The notes beneath the pieces were generated by a model. That model was given only the letters and a program-made list of their open reading frames with translations. It made no database searches and had not been told where the DNA came from. Both the position numbers and the translations under genes were made by a program. Shown piece after piece: positions 17,526 to 24,869 of a stretch of DNA of 64,000 nucleotides (position 1 is the stretch's first letter; every line of letters starts with the position of its first letter). Source of the stretch: Flavobacteriales bacterium UBA974 (GTDB lineage: Bacteria; Bacteroidota; Bacteroidia; Flavobacteriales_D; Sanyastnellaceae); the NCBI GenBank assembly GCA_002292405.1, contig DBBW01000003.1, forward strand, positions 54,886 through 118,885, written 5' to 3'.

Positions 17526-19016
17526 ATGCAAGCCCGCTCAAAAAAACGATGGAAGAGGATTCTGCTCGCTTCGGCAGCGGTAATTGTGGTTGCGACCCTT
17601 TGGTACGCCAACTCTCTCACCAAGCGTGTGAAAATTGAAGAAAGAGCGAAAGTCAAAGTTTGGTCTGAAGCCATTATACAAAGAAGCCACCTCGTCGATT
17701 ATACGGAAAAATTGTTTGGGCAGCTCGAGGCTGACGAACGAAAAAAAGCAGACAGGTTAGCCGATGCATATCGGATCATCGACAACCCACCTCGGGGCAT
17801 GGATTTAACCTTTGTCACGGACTACCTGTGGTCGAACTCTACCGTGCCCGTTCTTATATATGACGACTATGGGAGGAAACTCTACGACATAAATTTAGAA
17901 TCGGGCTTAACGAATTTCGACAGCTTGCGTGACGAAATGTCGTCCCGATTCAATCCCATTCGTTTCGAGGAAGTAGGCCAAACAGTTTATTACGATGAGA
18001 GCGTTCGACTCAAAGATTTGAAAACAGCGATGGCAGAGCTCATTTCTTCCTTCGTGTCCGAGACGATTTTAAACAGCGCCTCAGTTCCCGTTATTATGAC
18101 GGACTCGCTTCAGCAGAAGGTGATTCACTCGAAAGGGGTGCCTGTTGAGGCGCTACAAAACCCAGAATATCTTCGGGGCAGACTTCTCAGAATGTCAGCG
18201 TCTAACAATCCTATCAAGGTTTACCTCCCGGGCGAAGGAGCCCGGCTCATTTTTTTTGAGGACAGTGTGATCCTCACATCCATGAGGTATTACCCACTTA
18301 TCCAACTTATTTTAATAGCGGCTTTTTTACTCACAGCCTACTTGGTTTTTAGCAGCTCGAGGAAGGCAGAACAGAACCGGGTTTGGGTAGGGATGGCAAA
18401 AGAGACGGCTCACCAGCTAGGTACACCGCTAAGCTCATTAATGGCCTGGGTGGGTTTGTTAAAGGACGCTAAGGAGATCGACCAATCGATGCTTATTGAG
18501 ATGGAGAAAGATGTTCAGCGCCTTCATGTCGTCACAGATAGATTTAGTAAAATTGGATCTCAACCTAAGCTTACGTTAGGCGACATAGGACAATCAGTTT
18601 CACACACTCTGTCTTATATGAGACCTAGGATAAGTAAGAAAGTAGCTATCCACCTTACGGGTATTCAAGAGAACATAGAGATAAACGCGTTATTCAACCC
18701 CTCTCTATTTAGTTGGGTACTAGAAAACCTGCTCAGAAATGCTGTTGACGCTATGGAGGGTAGGGGAGAGATAAAGATCCATATTACTCACTCCGTAAAA
18801 GGTGTTACGATTGATATTTCAGATACTGGAAAGGGAATTTCAAGACAAGATCTAAGAAGTGTATTCTCTCCTGGATTTACCACAAAAAAGAGAGGGTGGG
18901 GGCTAGGCCTTTCATTGGTGAAACGGATTATTGAAGAATATCACGGAGGGAAAATATCAGTATTAAAATCAGAGGTTGGAGTAGGGACGACATTTAGAAT
19001 AAATATCTCAGCGTAA
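17526..19016 (+). CDS. Membrane sensor histidine kinase (orphan)
   Basis: A 496-residue kinase with transmembrane helices at about 12-28 and 256-276 enclosing a 225-residue periplasmic sensor part without recognised domain. The dimerisation/phosphoacceptor box is AKETAHQLGTPLSSL with His at residue 296. The ATPase boxes are ENLLRNAVDAMEG (N), DTGKGISRQDL (G1), FSPGFTTKKRG (F) and GLGLSLVKRII (G2), all intact. No response regulator gene lies nearby. It sits between the PorP/SprF gene (6 nt) and the sulfotransferase-like gene (2 nt), so it probably shares their transcript. Its coding sequence is slightly richer in GC than the flanking cargo genes. Confidence 0.92.
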   Translation: MQARSKKRWKRILLASAAVIVVATLWYANSLTKRVKIEERAKVKVWSEAIIQRSHLVDYTEKLFGQLEADERKKADRLADAYRIIDNPPRGMDLTFVTDYLWSNSTVPVLIYDDYGRKLYDINLESGLTNFDSLRDEMSSRFNPIRFEEVGQTVYYDESVRLKDLKTAMAELISSFVSETILNSASVPVIMTDSLQQKVIHSKGVPVEALQNPEYLRGRLLRMSASNNPIKVYLPGEGARLIFFEDSVILTSMRYYPLIQLILIAAFLLTAYLVFSSSRKAEQNRVWVGMAKETAHQLGTPLSSLMAWVGLLKDAKEIDQSMLIEMEKDVQRLHVVTDRFSKIGSQPKLTLGDIGQSVSHTLSYMRPRISKKVAIHLTGIQENIEINALFNPSLFSWVLENLLRNAVDAMEGRGEIKIHITHSVKGVTIDISDTGKGISRQDLRSVFSPGFTTKKRGWGLGLSLVKRIIEEYHGGKISVLKSEVGVGTTFRINISA

Positions 19017-19018
19017 TA

Positions 19019-19702
19019 GTGAAAAAAACGATAGCGGTTACAGGAACGGGGCGCTCGGGCACGAATTTTTTCGCAGCTGTATTGTCGGAATTGGGAAAAG
19101 ATGTTCAGCATGAGAAGTTTGGTACCGATGGGATTGCATCTTGGTGCCTTGTGGCAGATTGTGACCAGGCCGTTTATGGCCCCGGAGGGAATAGCATTAC
19201 TTCAGACTTTGCAATAGGCCATCAGCTCCGCAACCCTCTAAAAACCATAGGATCTCTCACCACATTTAACAAAGCAAGTTGGAAATTTATTACCGCGAAC
19301 TCTTCTGTTGAAATGCCTCGTAAGATGATGCACAGAGCTATGAGACATTGGTTAGATTGGAACACCAGAGCAGGGGAGAAGGCGAGCTACACCTGGTGGC
19401 TAGAGAGTCTCAAAGAAGAAGCGCCCGCAATTTTAGAAACCCTTGATTGGGGCGTTTCAAATGAAGAATGGCGCTCTGCATACACGAGGGCTCGCCACGG
19501 AGAAAACACCGGTTCAGATAGGTCTTCAAACAGTATCTTCAACTCTAAAGTGGGGCCCATCACACAATGGAGAAGGTTTAAGCATACAAATAGGTCCAAC
19601 CCGGTAAGTTGGGACGAGCTAAGAGCGATAGACACGGTTTTAACGGATGAGATCTTCCAATATGCGAGCTCCATGAACCCTCCCTATTCTTTAACGTCGT
19701 GA
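19019..19702 (+). CDS. Sulfotransferase-like P-loop protein
   Basis: A 227-residue protein with a GTG start 2 nt after the kinase stop. The N-terminus IAVTGTGRSGTNFFAAVL has the 5'-phosphosulfate-binding P-loop pattern GRSGTxxF of PAPS-dependent sulfotransferases. The 3'-phosphate-binding segment (usually R...S around residue 110) is not obvious, so sulfotransferase activity is an inference. Trp-rich stretches (HWLDWNTR, YTWWLESL) suggest an acceptor-binding region. The gene overlaps the next one, a family 2 glycosyltransferase, in a GTGA junction. The pair looks like a polysaccharide or glycolipid decoration module. Confidence 0.62.
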   Translation: MKKTIAVTGTGRSGTNFFAAVLSELGKDVQHEKFGTDGIASWCLVADCDQAVYGPGGNSITSDFAIGHQLRNPLKTIGSLTTFNKASWKFITANSSVEMPRKMMHRAMRHWLDWNTRAGEKASYTWWLESLKEEAPAILETLDWGVSNEEWRSAYTRARHGENTGSDRSSNSIFNSKVGPITQWRRFKHTNRSNPVSWDELRAIDTVLTDEIFQYASSMNPPYSLTS

Positions 19703-20592
19703 AGGTTTCGCTTTTAAGAAAAATCCTCCCAGAATTCTTGCGGGTTCCGGTTGTGATTTTCCTTCGTAAATCAGGTATCTCTACTTGGTTCCAAAATCAA
19801 CTTTATGCCCGTGAGGCCGCCGTTCTAAAAAAAGGTTTTCGTCCCACCCTTTCCCCTGCCTCCGCATCTAAAATGAAGGTTCTCATCATATGCGCTCACT
19901 ACAACCACTCTGAATTTCTTCCCGGATGTGTTTCAAGTATTTTATCCCAAACCCATACAAATTGGCACCTCCTAATCGCAGACGACAACTCCACCGACCC
20001 CGCTACCACTTCTGTGCTACAAGCCCAATCCAAGCGTGATCCAAGGATAGGGTGTATCAAACTTAACGAAAATTCAGGAGCCTATACAGCTCGCAACACT
20101 GGAGTTTATGCATCTCAGGCGATCGACTGGACACACGTGACTTTTATCGATCCAGACGACGTGGCTCACCCTACTTGGCTTCAGCACTCCCTGGACGTTC
20201 TTGCCGGAAGAGAGGGCTCCGTTCGGCCATATATCAGGCGCTACGATATCACCTTAAAGACACCCCTACAGGCGTATTTCGGACACTGCCCCACACTTCA
20301 CTCCCGCTTCGCATGGCAGCGATCTGGCGGCTTTTTATCTCTACGCAGATCTGGGGACTCAGAACTTACCCTCAGACTCTCACACCTCTCAAAAGATGGG
20401 CTTACTGTTAATGTTAAGAGCTTTGAAGAGTCGATTATGTGCAGACACATTCCCGGAAGCGCTACCCACCAAGACCTCACATCACGCAAGTTGATGCTTG
20501 AAAAAAGAGACGATGAATTAAAAGGTTTGAAAAATTCAGAAATGAAAATCACATCTCCGACAATTACTACCTTTAAAAAGTGTAGCGAATAA
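19699..20592 (+). CDS. Family 2 glycosyltransferase
   Basis: A 297-residue cytoplasmic GT-A glycosyltransferase. After about 55 basic N-terminal residues the fold starts with MKVLIICAHYNHSEFLPGC and has SQTHTNWHLLIADDNSTD. The metal-binding DxD-type motif is FIDPDDVAHPTWL. Donor and acceptor cannot be read from sequence. The GTG start at 19699 overlaps the stop of the sulfotransferase-like gene. A later ATG (Met59) would remove part of the conserved N-terminus less convincingly. It is the last gene of the five-gene run that begins with the T9SS cargo; a tRNA-Leu gene follows. Confidence 0.85.
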   Translation: MKVSLLRKILPEFLRVPVVIFLRKSGISTWFQNQLYAREAAVLKKGFRPTLSPASASKMKVLIICAHYNHSEFLPGCVSSILSQTHTNWHLLIADDNSTDPATTSVLQAQSKRDPRIGCIKLNENSGAYTARNTGVYASQAIDWTHVTFIDPDDVAHPTWLQHSLDVLAGREGSVRPYIRRYDITLKTPLQAYFGHCPTLHSRFAWQRSGGFLSLRRSGDSELTLRLSHLSKDGLTVNVKSFEESIMCRHIPGSATHQDLTSRKLMLEKRDDELKGLKNSEMKITSPTITTFKKCSE

Positions 20593-20604
20593 CCTTCACT
20601 ACAT

Positions 20605-20612
20605 TACTTTTG
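20605..20612 (+). promoter_or_regulatory. -7 promoter box (TACTTTTG) of tRNA-Leu
   Basis: TACTTTTG matches TAnnTTTG exactly and ends 12 nt before the first tRNA base, the right distance for transcription starting a few bases upstream of the mature 5' end. Confidence 0.7.
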
Positions 20613-20624
20613 TTGTCCACATTT

Positions 20625-20709
20625 GCCCGAATGGCGGAACTGGTAGACGCGCACGACTCAAACTCGTGTTCCGCAAGGAGTGTGGGTTCGATTCCCACTT
20701 CGGGTACCA
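20625..20709 (+). tRNA. tRNA-Leu (anticodon CAA)
   Basis: A full class II tRNA folds here. The acceptor arm is GCCCGAA with TTCGGGT (a G-U closing pair), with D-arm GCGG...CGC, anticodon stem CACGA/TCGTG and loop CTCAAAC giving anticodon CAA. A long variable arm and T-arm GTGGG TTCGATT CCCAC follow. Discriminator A and an encoded CCA end at 20709. It reads UUG codons. A -7 box precedes it and a hairpin plus T-run follows. Confidence 0.97.
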
Positions 20710-20712
20710 AAC

Positions 20713-20745
20713 GAGAGAGCGTCGAAAGATTGTCTCTCTTTTTTG
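20713..20745 (+). terminator. Probable terminator of tRNA-Leu
   Basis: GAGAGA (20713-20718) can pair with TCTCTC (20733-20738), followed by TTTTTTG and another T-run. The stem is short and the 14-nt loop is large, so the call is moderate. Confidence 0.5.
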
Positions 20746-20828
20746 TTTTTAAAACATCTACTTTGCGGACGACGAAACAAGAGGTAGATTTACCCAAATC
20801 GCCGATACCCAACATCAAATGATAGAAT

Positions 20829-22634
20829 ATGATTAAAACGAACACTCTTGTGCTTGTGGGAGTGATAGTGGCTGTGCAGCTTTATTCGTGCTCATTTGCA
20901 GACGCGAATAGCATAAACAAAAGTGGAACGACTTCAGCATCGGAAAAAACCCTCCCTCAAAGCGAGGAGCCTGACTCTATGGCATTTCCACTAGAAGTCA
21001 TCCATCGTCTCACGCAAAACGAAATAACGGTAGAATTTGACAAAAAGGTAACCATTGTAAACGAATTTGAATATTCTTTTGAGATTGAATTTTTGAATGC
21101 CGTCATCGTCAAGGTAGGTACTGTCAGCAACTCACAATATAGAAACGGCGAAGTGTACCGCATAGACACATACGCTGAAGGCAAAGGTCCAGTAGACTTA
21201 AGCATAAGCTATATGATCAAGTTACAAAATAAACTTGTTCTTTTGCCTCAAATCTCTGACGGCTCAATTGGGAAAGCAGAAAAAGAGCAATTTAAAATCC
21301 GCAAGGATATGCAGGAGGCATTAAGCACTGAATTGTTTCGTGGGATTGAAAAAGTGATCGATGACAAAGACGCTTACGTGGCGTCCCTGGACTACCGAGA
21401 AGTCCCCATCACCTCAAGCACATCCTTAAAACTGTTACAGCGAAGTGTTGATTACAACAGCGACGATTTCACGAAGTTCAAAAACCTTTTCAAACCCATT
21501 TCGATTGAAAGCCGCTTCCGGTCGAGAAACCAGATTACAGACACGTTTTATGTTGAACAGACCGAAGCAAACTCCCTCAGCAATTCTTTGGAAAGCCAAA
21601 CCAATGTTGACACTGGCCGTCACAATGAAGAAGGTGGAATATGGTTGTTTCAACCGGACGGGCTTTCTCTCTGCTATTCCTATGATTTTACAAAAGCTTT
21701 AGGAGAAATCATGCCTACAAGCAAAAACTATAAAATATTCAATCGGTATGGCTGTGGGGGCGTCCATCAAATTGCGAAGCTGCTGGATCGCAAAGACATC
21801 AACATGAATGATCTGGCTCAAAAACACATGATAGACGACAACCTCTTCTTGTTTGAAATCAGCAATGATTCTAGTCGAGTGTTGAAAAATTCGTATGAAA
21901 TTTATTCAGAATGCTTCAATGACAAACTCTATAACTGGGAAGACCACTTAAAACCTCCGTTGGCTTATCAAGACTTTGTTGAAAGCGATCCTGTTTTCAT
22001 AGTGAAAGATCCTTTCGGGCGTTTGCTTCAATTAACGCGTCACGACTATATTCTACAACCCGCCTGTGAGCCCGTGATTTATATCTACTCTCATTCTCAA
22101 AAGGAATACCAAATTAAACTAGGCCCAAAAATTAAAACCCTGTCAACTTACCCACATCATGACGTGACAGAAGGCTGGAGTGTCAAAGGAAGCAAAGATG
22201 GAAGTATTACACTTTCTGAAAATGCCCGAAAATATAAGTACCTGTTTTGGGAAGGAACTTCAGGGCACTTGCCACCTAAAACCGACGGTTTCATCGTTCA
22301 TGTTGACTCCTTGAATGTGTTTTTCTTAGAGACCTTAAAAAGGTTGGGCTTGAATAACAACGAAAGCCGAGATTTCACAGAATATTGGATTCCACAGCTT
22401 GATCACCCCGATGTGTATTACCGCATTTCGTTTTACTCCCAAGCCCTGATAGATCATCTATTTCCACTTGAGATAGTGCCAAAACCGAAACAAATAATCC
22501 GAATACTCATGGATCATGAAGTGATTGGAAAGGAAAGAATACATCTTTCAACACCTAGCATTGTTACTGTTGATAGGATAGAAGATGAATTGCTTGTGGA
22601 ATGGGGTGGAGTCAAAAGACCGCCGAAACTATAA
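20829..22634 (+). CDS. Lipoprotein of unknown function with conserved C-terminal domain
   Basis: A 601-residue protein with a lipoprotein signal (LYSC, Cys21) followed by a Ser/Asn-rich linker. Residues about 50-410 match nothing I can name; they alternate charged and aromatic residues and contain the Cys-bearing stretch NRYGCGGVHQI. From about 413 the tail resembles a widespread uncharacterised domain that I recall from many phyla. Its landmarks are CEPVIYIYS, GWSVKGSKDGSITL, YKYLFWEG, FLETLKRLGLNNNE, FTEYWIPQL and the strand-rich end IVPKPKQIIRILM. It stands alone between tRNA-Leu and tRNA-Asn on its own transcript, with a slightly different base texture from its neighbours. No catalytic motif is evident. 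Confidence 0.8.
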   Translation: MIKTNTLVLVGVIVAVQLYSCSFADANSINKSGTTSASEKTLPQSEEPDSMAFPLEVIHRLTQNEITVEFDKKVTIVNEFEYSFEIEFLNAVIVKVGTVSNSQYRNGEVYRIDTYAEGKGPVDLSISYMIKLQNKLVLLPQISDGSIGKAEKEQFKIRKDMQEALSTELFRGIEKVIDDKDAYVASLDYREVPITSSTSLKLLQRSVDYNSDDFTKFKNLFKPISIESRFRSRNQITDTFYVEQTEANSLSNSLESQTNVDTGRHNEEGGIWLFQPDGLSLCYSYDFTKALGEIMPTSKNYKIFNRYGCGGVHQIAKLLDRKDINMNDLAQKHMIDDNLFLFEISNDSSRVLKNSYEIYSECFNDKLYNWEDHLKPPLAYQDFVESDPVFIVKDPFGRLLQLTRHDYILQPACEPVIYIYSHSQKEYQIKLGPKIKTLSTYPHHDVTEGWSVKGSKDGSITLSENARKYKYLFWEGTSGHLPPKTDGFIVHVDSLNVFFLETLKRLGLNNNESRDFTEYWIPQLDHPDVYYRISFYSQALIDHLFPLEIVPKPKQIIRILMDHEVIGKERIHLSTPSIVTVDRIEDELLVEWGGVKRPPKL

Positions 22635-22781
22635 ACAGACCAGAGTTCTAGGCCCAAAGTACCAGTAAGGCTTAAACAAGAGTAAGGGAATTTAGATTTA
22701 TAGTATAGCTGCAGATATCAGTGACCAACACTATCCCACTACTCTGTAATTGTGTTAAAATTGTGTTACAGTAGAAGGAAT

Positions 22782-22807
22782 AAAAAAAGGCTACACTACT
22801 GTAGCCC
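22782..22807 (-). terminator. Rho-independent terminator of tRNA-Asn
   Basis: On the minus strand GGCTAC-AGTAGT-GTAGCC forms a 6-bp GC-rich stem with a 6-nt loop, immediately followed by seven Ts. It lies 12 nt downstream of the tRNA-Asn 3' end. Confidence 0.85.
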
Positions 22808-22819
22808 TTTCTCCGATTG

Positions 22820-22893
22820 CTCCCCCTCTTGGACTCGAACCAAGGACCCTCTGATTAACAGTCAGATGCTCTAACCAGCTGAGCTAAGGAGGA
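22820..22893 (-). tRNA. tRNA-Asn (anticodon GTT)
   Basis: A 74-nt cloverleaf on the minus strand: acceptor TCCTCCT with AGGGGGA (one G-T pair), D-arm AGCTCAGCTGGTTAGAGC, anticodon loop CTGTTAA with anticodon GTT, and T-arm CTTGG TTCGAGT CCAAG. The discriminator is G. The 3' CCA is not encoded (CAA follows), unlike the tRNA-Leu 2.1 kb away. Promoter and terminator are both visible. Confidence 0.97.
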
Positions 22894-22908
22894 ATTCAGA
22901 TTGGTGCG

Positions 22909-22916
22909 CAAAAATA
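22909..22916 (-). promoter_or_regulatory. -7 promoter box (TATTTTTG) of tRNA-Asn
   Basis: On the minus strand TATTTTTG lies 15 nt before the tRNA 5' end, with TTGC 19 nt further upstream as a -33 element. Both agree with the Bacteroidota housekeeping promoter. Confidence 0.75.
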
Positions 22917-22939
22917 CATCAAGGAAGGACATTAAGCAA

Positions 22940-22947
22940 TACTTTTG
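22940..22947 (+). promoter_or_regulatory. -7 promoter box (TACTTTTG) of the PfkB kinase gene
   Basis: TACTTTTG matches TAnnTTTG exactly, 36 nt before the ATG at 22984. It is back-to-back with the tRNA-Asn promoter. No clear -33 box. Confidence 0.6.
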
Positions 22948-22983
22948 TACGTCTTATTCTTATTTCAATAAAATTGCTTTTTT

Positions 22984-23907
22984 ATGTCGTTAGTTATTGT
23001 CGGTACAGTTGCCTTTGATTCTATAAAAACACCTTCAGGAAAAGCCGATCGAGTAGTTGGTGGAGCAGCGAGTTATATCGCCTTAGCGGCATCACACTTT
23101 GTGAGAGAGCAGGAATTAATTTCCGTTATTGGAGAGGATTTTCCAGAGGATTTTTTATCGACTCTTAAATCAAGAGGTGTAAACACGAATGGGTTAGTGA
23201 CCATTGAAGGTGGGAAAAGCTTTTTTTGGGAAGGGAGCTATCACGAAGATTTAATAGGAAGAGACACTGTAACGACTGAATTAAACGTATTAGATGGGTG
23301 GCTTCCGGTTGTTCCAGAGAACTCTAAGTCTGCAAAATATGTGATGTTAGGTAATCTAGATCCTTCGGTTCAAATGTCGGTTTTAGACCAAATTTCTACA
23401 CGTCCAGATTTGGTAGTTCTTGACACGATGAATTTTTGGATGGATATCGCTATGGAAAGCTTAATGAAAGTTATTTCTAAAGTTGATGTTCTAATGATTA
23501 ACGAAGAAGAGGTACGACAACTAACGGGCCTCAAAGCCCTACCCTTGGCCGCCGCTGCAGTCCATAAAATGGGGCCTAAAACCGTCGTAATAAAAAAAGG
23601 CGAGCACGGAGCAATTATGTTTGAAGATGGAAAAACATTTTTCAGTCCTGCGATGCCCTTAGAAAAAGTTGTTGACCCAACCGGTGCGGGAGATACGTTT
23701 GCTGGAGGTTTTATAGGATATCTAGCACGTTTGGGGGACACTTCGTGGGAAGCAAAAAAACAAGCCGTAGTTGTTGGGTCAGTATTGGCCTCATTTACAT
23801 GTGAAGATTTTGGCACAAAAAGACTTCAAACCCTTGAAGAGTCGGAATGGCATTTAAGAATGCGCCAGCTTAGAGCCATGGTTAAATTCAGATCTATTAG
23901 GGGGTAA
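22984..23907 (+). CDS. PfkB-family carbohydrate/nucleoside kinase
   Basis: A 307-residue ribokinase-fold kinase. The N-terminal VGTVAFDSIKTPSGKADRVVGGAASYIALAA has the family's substrate-binding GG motif. The C-terminal PfkB signature DPTGAGDTFAGGF contains the catalytic Asp. Such enzymes phosphorylate sugars, nucleosides or aminoimidazole riboside; the sequence does not decide which. The gene has its own promoter and ends in an 11-bp convergent overlap with the M23 peptidase gene. I recall PfkB and M23 peptidase genes being neighbours in other Bacteroidota. Confidence 0.92.
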   Translation: MSLVIVGTVAFDSIKTPSGKADRVVGGAASYIALAASHFVREQELISVIGEDFPEDFLSTLKSRGVNTNGLVTIEGGKSFFWEGSYHEDLIGRDTVTTELNVLDGWLPVVPENSKSAKYVMLGNLDPSVQMSVLDQISTRPDLVVLDTMNFWMDIAMESLMKVISKVDVLMINEEEVRQLTGLKALPLAAAAVHKMGPKTVVIKKGEHGAIMFEDGKTFFSPAMPLEKVVDPTGAGDTFAGGFIGYLARLGDTSWEAKKQAVVVGSVLASFTCEDFGTKRLQTLEESEWHLRMRQLRAMVKFRSIRG

Positions 23908-24760
23908 CACCGCTCAACCACGGAACGGGATCAATAGGCTGCCCATCTACCCACCATTCGAAATGTAGGTGCGAACCAGATGTCTGTGTTCCGCTATTTC
24001 CTACGGCCGCTACAACATCTCCCATTCTTACTAAATCTCCAACCTCCTTTAAAAGCGAAGAATTGTGTTTATAGATGGATAATCGATCATTTTTGTGTTG
24101 AATAACTAGAACATATCCGTGTTCAACAGTGAAATCAGACATTAAAACCGTACCACCATCTACAGAGTGAACAAGCATCCCTTCCTCTGATTCGATATCC
24201 ACTCCGAGATGTCCATTGCTAAGATCAAAACCCGAGGTGATGGCTCCCTGTATAGGCTGAAATTCAAAACCGATTAGCCCATTTATTTCATCCAATCCTC
24301 TTCTTAACTTAAATCGATCTCCCTCTTCTATCCTGTTTCTGAAAGCCAAATCCTCCTCCCCAGCGCCCGGAATTATTACAGTTTCAACACTTTGTAAGGA
24401 GTCGTCCTCTTGGATATTTTCCAAAGGGATTTCCCCTCTTAGAATTGATTTGATATTAGATAAATATTTTTCATGAACAGCAAGAGCAGCAAGAGCACTG
24501 TCTGTCTGCTGTCGAGTAAAAGTCACATCTTCACGAAATTTTTCAGCGACATATCCAGGGATTAACAACTCGGTTAAGGGCGTATAAGCAACGATTGAGT
24601 AAGTAATAATCGCGACAGCAAAAACAGCCCCAGATACAATAGAAGCTATGCGCCTTCCAGATAACAAGTAAGCCCTTCTCTCGTGAAAGGTTGACTCCTC
24701 TTGAATAGTCACCCGAAATCTTTGACGCCAAAAATGTTTTTTATCTTCTTTTTTACCCAT
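23897..24760 (-). CDS. M23-family (LytM) membrane-anchored peptidoglycan peptidase
   Basis: A 287-residue protein with one N-terminal membrane anchor (about 34-56) after a basic cytoplasmic tail (KKEDKKHFWRQRFRV). A short coiled segment follows, then a LytM domain from about 175. Zinc ligands are visible as HLGVD (His and Asp) and GSHLHFEWW (HxH). The QTSGSHLHFEWW and DPVPWL ending are typical. It probably cleaves cell-wall cross-links or, given the anchor and coil, activates amidases at the division site. It overlaps the PfkB kinase gene tail to tail by 11 bp. Confidence 0.92.
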   Translation of the reverse strand: MGKKEDKKHFWRQRFRVTIQEESTFHERRAYLLSGRRIASIVSGAVFAVAIITYSIVAYTPLTELLIPGYVAEKFREDVTFTRQQTDSALAALAVHEKYLSNIKSILRGEIPLENIQEDDSLQSVETVIIPGAGEEDLAFRNRIEEGDRFKLRRGLDEINGLIGFEFQPIQGAITSGFDLSNGHLGVDIESEEGMLVHSVDGGTVLMSDFTVEHGYVLVIQHKNDRLSIYKHNSSLLKEVGDLVRMGDVVAAVGNSGTQTSGSHLHFEWWVDGQPIDPVPWLSGVTP

Positions 24761-24869
24761 TGATTTTACCTTTCAAGCGGTGCGAATATCGGACAACTAG
24801 ACACAACTATAAAGTTCTTACTTAATTCTATAGAAAATCTAATAATTTAGCAACTTCATACGTTGACTC

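Noticed and set aside
20610-20822. Open frame covering tRNA-Leu
   Set aside because: It is a translation of the tRNA itself and its terminator; such tRNA-derived frames are common artefacts.
22738-22774. Inverted repeat CTAC..TGTAA / TTACA.GTAG with internal direct repeat TTGTGTTA
   Set aside because: No T-run follows on the plus strand and the stem has a bulge, so I do not call it a terminator of the lipoprotein gene.
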